Made by a program: the position numbers and the translations under genes
Shown here: in pieces, positions 58,171 to 64,000 of the stretch
Layout: the number at the start of each line of letters is the position of its first letter
Position numbering within the stretch: position 1 is the stretch's first letter
The notes under the pieces: generated by a model
What the model saw: the letters and a program-made list of their open reading frames with translations, nothing else
The model's database searches: none
Told to the model about the DNA's origin: nothing
Assembly (NCBI RefSeq): GCF_032854445.1
Contig: NC_088295.1
Coordinates: 95,907,805-95,971,804 of the forward strand
Direction of reading: 5' to 3'
Source: Liolophura sinensis
Taxonomy: Eukaryota; Mollusca; Polyplacophora; Chitonida; Chitonidae
Length of the DNA stretch: 64,000 nt

Positions 58171-58794
58171 ACTCTATGTTATGTCACCACTCTGAGGCAT
58201 CCCTTCAGTATCACCAAGTCACACCTGTGTTCTGAGGCCTGCCAGAGTCACACCTGTGCTCTGAAAAAAAAGGTGCTGTCCTTTTTTGGCTACATCCTTT
58301 TTTTCACATCAGCAACCCATACAGACAACAAGCAAGACAACATTATTTACCATGATATGGTTTTAATAAGTCAAAGAATTCTTTACTGTATCAGAAAAGC
58401 TTTCAAAGAAACATGGTCTGGTTTAAGATGAAAGTGCCATTGGTGTTTCTGAGTCCCAACTCGCCAATTATTGACACAGAATTTAATAATCTGTCAATCT
58501 ATTTAATGAGCTAAAGCACAGCAAATGTTCCTGGTCTACCTGCATTCAGACACCTGCATCAAAGTTTACAGCTCCTGGTATGTGATATCCAACTATACTT
58601 CTTTTACCAATGATCTCGCCCACAAAAAACCAACAGACTATTTCCAGACTGATGAGGGTGTTCAGCCATGCTTCCTGAAAGGACAAAAATTACAGGTCAT
58701 AGTGAGAAAGTTGGTAAAAATGATAGAGATTAATATATAATTTTCACGTTTATCTTTACTAAATTTCATGTAGAACAATAGTTCAGATGTGAGA
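58171..58794. other. Unique sequence between two arrays
   Basis: No recognised gene. A 71-codon plus-strand frame at 58525-58740 has ordinary composition but no recognisable family. Confidence 0.4.
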
Positions 58795-61700
58795 GACACG
58801 TATTTCCTACCCAGTAAAATGACAACCCCTCCTCAACACTCGCCCTCAACACTGAGGAGGCTCTATTGTACAACCTACCCAGTTAAATGACAACCCCTCA
58901 ACACTGAGGAGGCTCTATTGTACAACCTATCCAGTTGAATGACAACCCCTCAACACTGAGGGAGGCTCTATTGTACAACCTATCCAGTTGAATGACAACC
59001 CCTCAACACTAAGGAGTCTCTGTTGGACAACCTTCGAAGCTGAATGACCACCCCTCAACACTGAGGAGTCTCTATTGTACGACCTATCCAGTTGAATGAC
59101 AACCCTTCAAAACTGAGGAGGCTCTGTTGGACAACCTACCCAGCTCAACACCGAGGAGTCTCTATTGTACGACCTATCCAGTTGAATGACAACCTACCCA
59201 GCTCAACACCGAGGAGTCTCTATTGTACAACCTATCCAGTTGAATGACAACCCTTCAAAACTGAGGAGGCTCTGTTGGACAACCTACCCAGCTGAATGAC
59301 CATCCCTCAACACCGCGGAGTCTACTGTACGACCTATCCAGTTGAATGACCACCCTTCAACACTGAGGAGTCTCTATTGTACGACCTATCCAGTTGAATG
59401 ACAACCCTTCAACACTGCGGAGTCTCTATTGTACGACCTGTCCAGTTGAATGACCACCCCTCAACACCGAGGAGTTTCCATTCTACGGCCTGTCCAGTTG
59501 AATGACAACCCCTCAACACCTAGGAGTCTCTATTGTACGACCTATCCAGTTGAATGACCACCCCTCAACACCGAGGAGTCTCTACTGTACAACCTGTCCA
59601 GTTGAATGACCACCCCTCAACACTGACGAGGCTCTATTGTACAACCTATCCAGTTGAATGACCACCCCTCAACACTGAGGAGTCTCTACTGTACGACCTA
59701 TCCAGTTGAATGACCACCCTTCAACACTGAGGAGTCTCTATTGTACGACCTATCCAGTTAAATGACAACCCCTCAACACTGAGGAGTCTCTATTGTACAA
59801 CCTATCCAGTTGAATGACCACCCCTCAACACCGAGGAGTCTCTATTGTACGACCTATCCAGTTGAATGACAACCCTTCAACACTGCGGAGTCTCTATTGT
59901 ACGACCTGTCCAGTTGAATGACCACCCCTCAACACCGAGGAGTTTCCATTCTACGGCCTGTCCAGTTGAATGACAACCCCTCAACACCTAGGAGTCTCTA
60001 TTGTACGACCTATCCAGTTGAATGACCACCCCTCAACACCGAGGAGTCTCTACTGTACAACCTGTCCAGTTGAATGACCACCCCTCAACACTGACGAGGC
60101 TCTATTGTACAACCTATCCAGTTGAATGACAACCCCTCAACACCGAGGAGGCTCTATTGTACGACCTATCCAGTTGAATGACCACCCCTCAACACCGAGG
60201 AGTCTCTATTGTACGACCTATCCAGTTGAATGACAACCCTTCAACACTGCGGAGTCTCTATTGTACAACCTGTCCAGTTGAATGACCACCCCTCAACACC
60301 GAGGAGTTTCCATTCTACGGCCTGTCCAGTTGAATGACAACCCCTCAACACCTAGGAGTCTCTATTGTACGACCTATCCAGTTGAATGACCACCCCTCAA
60401 CACCGAGGAGTCTCTACTGTACAACCTGTCCAGTTGAATGACCACCCCTCAACACTGACGAGGCTCTATTGTACAACCTATCCAGTTGAATGACCACCCC
60501 TCAACACTGAGGAGTCTCTATTGTACAACTTATCCAGTTGAATGACCACCCCTCAGCACTGAGGAGGCTCTATTGTACAACTTATCCAGTTGAATGACCA
60601 CCCCTCAGCACTGAGGAGGCTCTATTGTACGACCTATCCAGTTGAATGACAACCCCTCAACACCGAGGAGGCTCTATTGTACGACCTATCCAGTTGAATG
60701 ACCACCCCTCAACACCGAGGAGTCTCTATTGTACGACCTATCCAGTTGAATGACAACCCTTCAACACTGCCGAGTCTCTATTGTACGACCTGTCCAGTTG
60801 AATGACCACCCCTCAACACCGAGGAGTTTCCATTCTACGGCCTATCCAGTTGAATGACAACCCCTCAACACCTAGGAGTCTCTATTGTACGACCTATCCA
60901 GTTGAATGACAACCCCTCAACACCGAGGAGTCTCTACTGTACAACCTGTCCAGTTGAATGACCACCCCTCAACACTGACGAGGCTCTATTGTACAACCTA
61001 TCCAGTTGAATGACCACCCCTCAACACTGAGGAGTCTCTATTGTACGACCTATCCAGTTGAATGACCACCCCTCAACACTGAGGAGTCTCTATTGTACAA
61101 CTTATCCAGTTGAATGACCACTCCTCAGCACTGAGGAGGCTCTATTGTACAACTTATCCAGTTGAATGACCACCCCTCAGCACTGAGGAGGCTCTATTGT
61201 ACGACCTATCCAGTTGAATGACAACCCCTCAACACCGAGGAGGCTCTATTGTACGACCTATCCAGTTGAATGACCACCCCTCAACACTGAGGAGTCTCTA
61301 TTGTACGACCTGTCCAGTTGAATGACCACCCCTCAACACCGAGGAGTCTCTATTGTACGACCTGTCCAGTTAAATGACAACCCCTCAACACCTAGGAGTC
61401 TCTATTGTACAACCTATCCAGTTGAATGACCACCCATCAACACTGAGGAGTCTCTTTTCTACGACCTATCCAGTTGAATGACCACCCCTCAACACTAAGG
61501 AGGCTCTATTGTACGACCTATCCAGTTGAATGACAACCCCTCAACACCTAGGAGTCTCTATTGTACAACCTATCCAGTTGAATGACCACCCCTCAACACC
61601 TAGGAGTCTCTATTGTACGACCTATCCAGTTGAATGACAACCCCTCAACACTAAGGAAGCTCTATTGTACAACCTATCCAGTTGAATGACCACCCCTCAA

Positions 61701-64000
61701 CACCGAGGAGTCTCTATTGTACAATCTATCCAGTTGAATGACCACCCCTCAACACTGAGGAGTCTCTATTGTACAACCTATCCAGTTGAATGACCACCCC
61801 TCAACACCGAGGAGTCTCTATTGTACAACCTATCCAGTTGAATGAAAACCCCTCAACACTGAGGAGTCTCTATTGTACAACCTATCCAGTTGAATGACCA
61901 CCCCTCAACACTGAGGAGTCTCTATTGTACGACCTATCCAGTTGAATGACCACCCCTCAACACTGAGGAGTCTCTATTGTACAACCTATCCAGTTGAATG
62001 ACAACCCCTCAACACTAAGGAGGCTCTATTGTACAACCTATCCAGTTGAATGACCACCCCTCAACACCGAGGAGTCTCTATTGTACAATCTATCCAGTTG
62101 AATGACCACCCCTCAACACTGAAGAGTCTCTATTGTACGACCTATCCAGTTGAATGACCACCCCTCAACACTGAGGAGTCTCTATTGTACAACCTATCCA
62201 GTTCAATGACCACCCTCAACACTGAGGAGTCTCTATTGTACAACTTATCCAGCTGAATGACCACCCCTCAACACTGCACAGTCTCTATTGTACAACCTAT
62301 CCAGATGAATGACAACCCCTCCACACTGAGGAGTCTCTATTGTACAACCTATCCAGTTGAATGACCACCCCGCAACACTGCAGAGTCTCTTCTGCACAAT
62401 CTAACCAGTTGAATGACAACCCTTCAACACTGAGGAGTCTCTATTGGACAACCTATCCAGTTGAATGACCACCCCTCAACACTGAAGAGTCTGTATTGTA
62501 CAACCTATCCATTTGAATGACAACCCCTCAACACTGAGGAGTCTCTATTGTACAACCTATCCAGTTGAATGACCACCCCTCAACACCGAGGAGTCTCTAT
62601 TGTACAACCTGTCCAGTTGAATGACCACCCCTCAACACCGAGGAGTCTCTATTGTACAACCTATCATGCTGAATGACCACCCCTCAACACTGAGGAGGCT
62701 CTATTGTACGACCTATCCAGCTGAACGACCACCCCTCAACACTGAGGAGTCTCTATTGTACAACCTATCCATTTGAATGACCGCCCCTCAACACCGAGGA
62801 GTCTCTATTGTACAACCTATTCAGTTGAATGACCACCCCTCAACACTGAGGAGTCTCTATTGTACAACCTGTCCAGTTGAATAACCCCCCTTCAACACTG
62901 CAGGGTCTCTTCTGCACAACCTACCCAGTTAAATGACAACCCCTCAACACTGAGGAGTCTCTATTGTACGACCTACCCTGTTGAATGACCACCCCTCAAC
63001 ACTGCAAAGTCTCTATTGTACAACTTATCCAGCTGAATGACCACCCCTCAACACCAAGGAGTCTCTATTGTACGACCTACCCAGTTGAATGACCACACCT
63101 CAACACTGCGAAGTCTCTATTGTACGACCTATCCAGTTCAATGACCACCCCTCAACACTGAGAAGGCTCTATTGTACAACCTATCCAGTTGAATGACAAC
63201 CCCTCAACACTGAGGAGGCTCTATTGTACGACTTATCCAGCTGAATGACAACCCCTCAACACTGCGAAGTCTCTATTGTACAACCTATCCAGTTGAATGA
63301 CCACCCCTCAGCACTGAGGAGGCTCTATTGTACGACCTATCCAGTTGAATGACAACCTCTCAACACCGAGGAGTCTCTATTGTACCACTTATCCAGCTGA
63401 ATGACCACCCCTCAACACTGAGGAGGCTCTAATGTACGACCTATCCAGTTGAATGACAACCCCTCAACACTGAGGAGTCTCTATTGTACGACCTATCCAG
63501 TTGAATGACCACCCCTCAGCACTGAGGAGGCTCTATTGTATGACCTATCCAGTTGAATGATCACCCCTCAGCACTGAGGAGGCTCTATTGTACGACCTAT
63601 CCAGTTGAATGACCACCCCTCAACACTGAGGAGGCTCTATTGTACAACCTATCCAGTTGAATGACCACCCCTCAACACTGAGGAGTCTCTATTGTACAAC
63701 CTATCCAGTTGAATGACCACCCCTCAACACTGAGGAGTCTATGGTACAACCTATCCAGTTGAATGACCACCCCTCAACACTAAGGAGGCTCTATTGTACA
63801 ACCTATCCAGTTGAATGACCACCCCTCAACACCGAGGAGTCTCTATTGTACAATCTATCCAGTTGAATGACCACCCCTCAACACTGAGGAGTCTCTATTG
63901 GACAACCTATCACGTTGAATGACCACCCCTCAGCACTGAGGAGGCTCTGTTGTATGACCTATCCAGCTGAATGACCACCCCTCAGCCCAGGTTTATGTGA
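58795..64000. repeat. Satellite, 52 bp unit, running off the right edge
   Basis: About 100 copies of ctatccagttgaatgaccac, ccctcaacactgaggagtct, ctattgtacaac. A marker variant gtttccattctacggcct occurs at 59474, 59942, 60306 and 60826, that is 9, 7 and 10 units apart, which shows long-range copying of blocks. Confidence 0.97.

Noticed and set aside
58525..58740. 71-codon open frame as a gene
   Set aside because: Composition is ordinary but no homology or splice context supports it.

Overview
The window is nuclear DNA of an invertebrate animal. Two spliced genes with GT-AG introns, tRNA-derived SINEs and an extreme density of intronic minisatellites rule out a prokaryote or organelle. The SINE families (one ending in an AATAAATAAAT-type tail, one ending AACCCCAAGCACTCACTCACTC) are of a kind I associate with molluscs, so a mollusc or other lophotrochozoan is the best guess; that part is recall, not proof. 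|| Gene 1 (683-21389, + strand) is the PRDM10 orthologue. Thirteen exons can be joined in one consistent reading frame of 1,312 codons. They encode a low-complexity N-terminal region, a Cys motif followed by the PR/SET domain, twelve C2H2 zinc fingers and a Gln/Thr-rich tail ending at a TAA. The first exon in the window has no start codon of its own, so the gene begins upstream. || Gene 2 (31196-55844, + strand) is the REXO2 orthologue (oligoribonuclease, DEDDh 3'-5' exonuclease). Six exons encode 227 aa with an Arg-rich, probably mitochondrial, presequence and all catalytic residues. || Layout: 1-640 a 23-24 bp array; 683-21389 PRDM10 with arrays in most of its longer introns; 21390-23200 3' UTR, whose first part is an array seeded at the stop codon; 23640-29480 two intergenic satellites (61 bp and 55 bp units), the second interrupted by a SINE with a perfect 14-bp target duplication; 29840-30500 a 38 bp array with dyad symmetry; 31196-55844 REXO2, whose 12.65-kb second intron is mostly a 47 bp array split by a hAT-like relic; 55985-58170 and 58795-64000 two further arrays downstream, the last running off the window. 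By summing the array coordinates, roughly 60% of the window is tandem repeat. || The most notable signal is that several arrays are built from real splice junctions. Their units contain the last or first bases of the adjacent exon joined to the splice site. This is clear for the PRDM10 exon at 15752-15972 at both ends and for the REXO2 exon at 53451-53671 at both ends, where the donor side is a fresh two-copy duplication. The PRDM10 stop codon region behaves similarly. The result is tens of decoy splice sites beside each real one, a pattern that none of the ordinary features explains.
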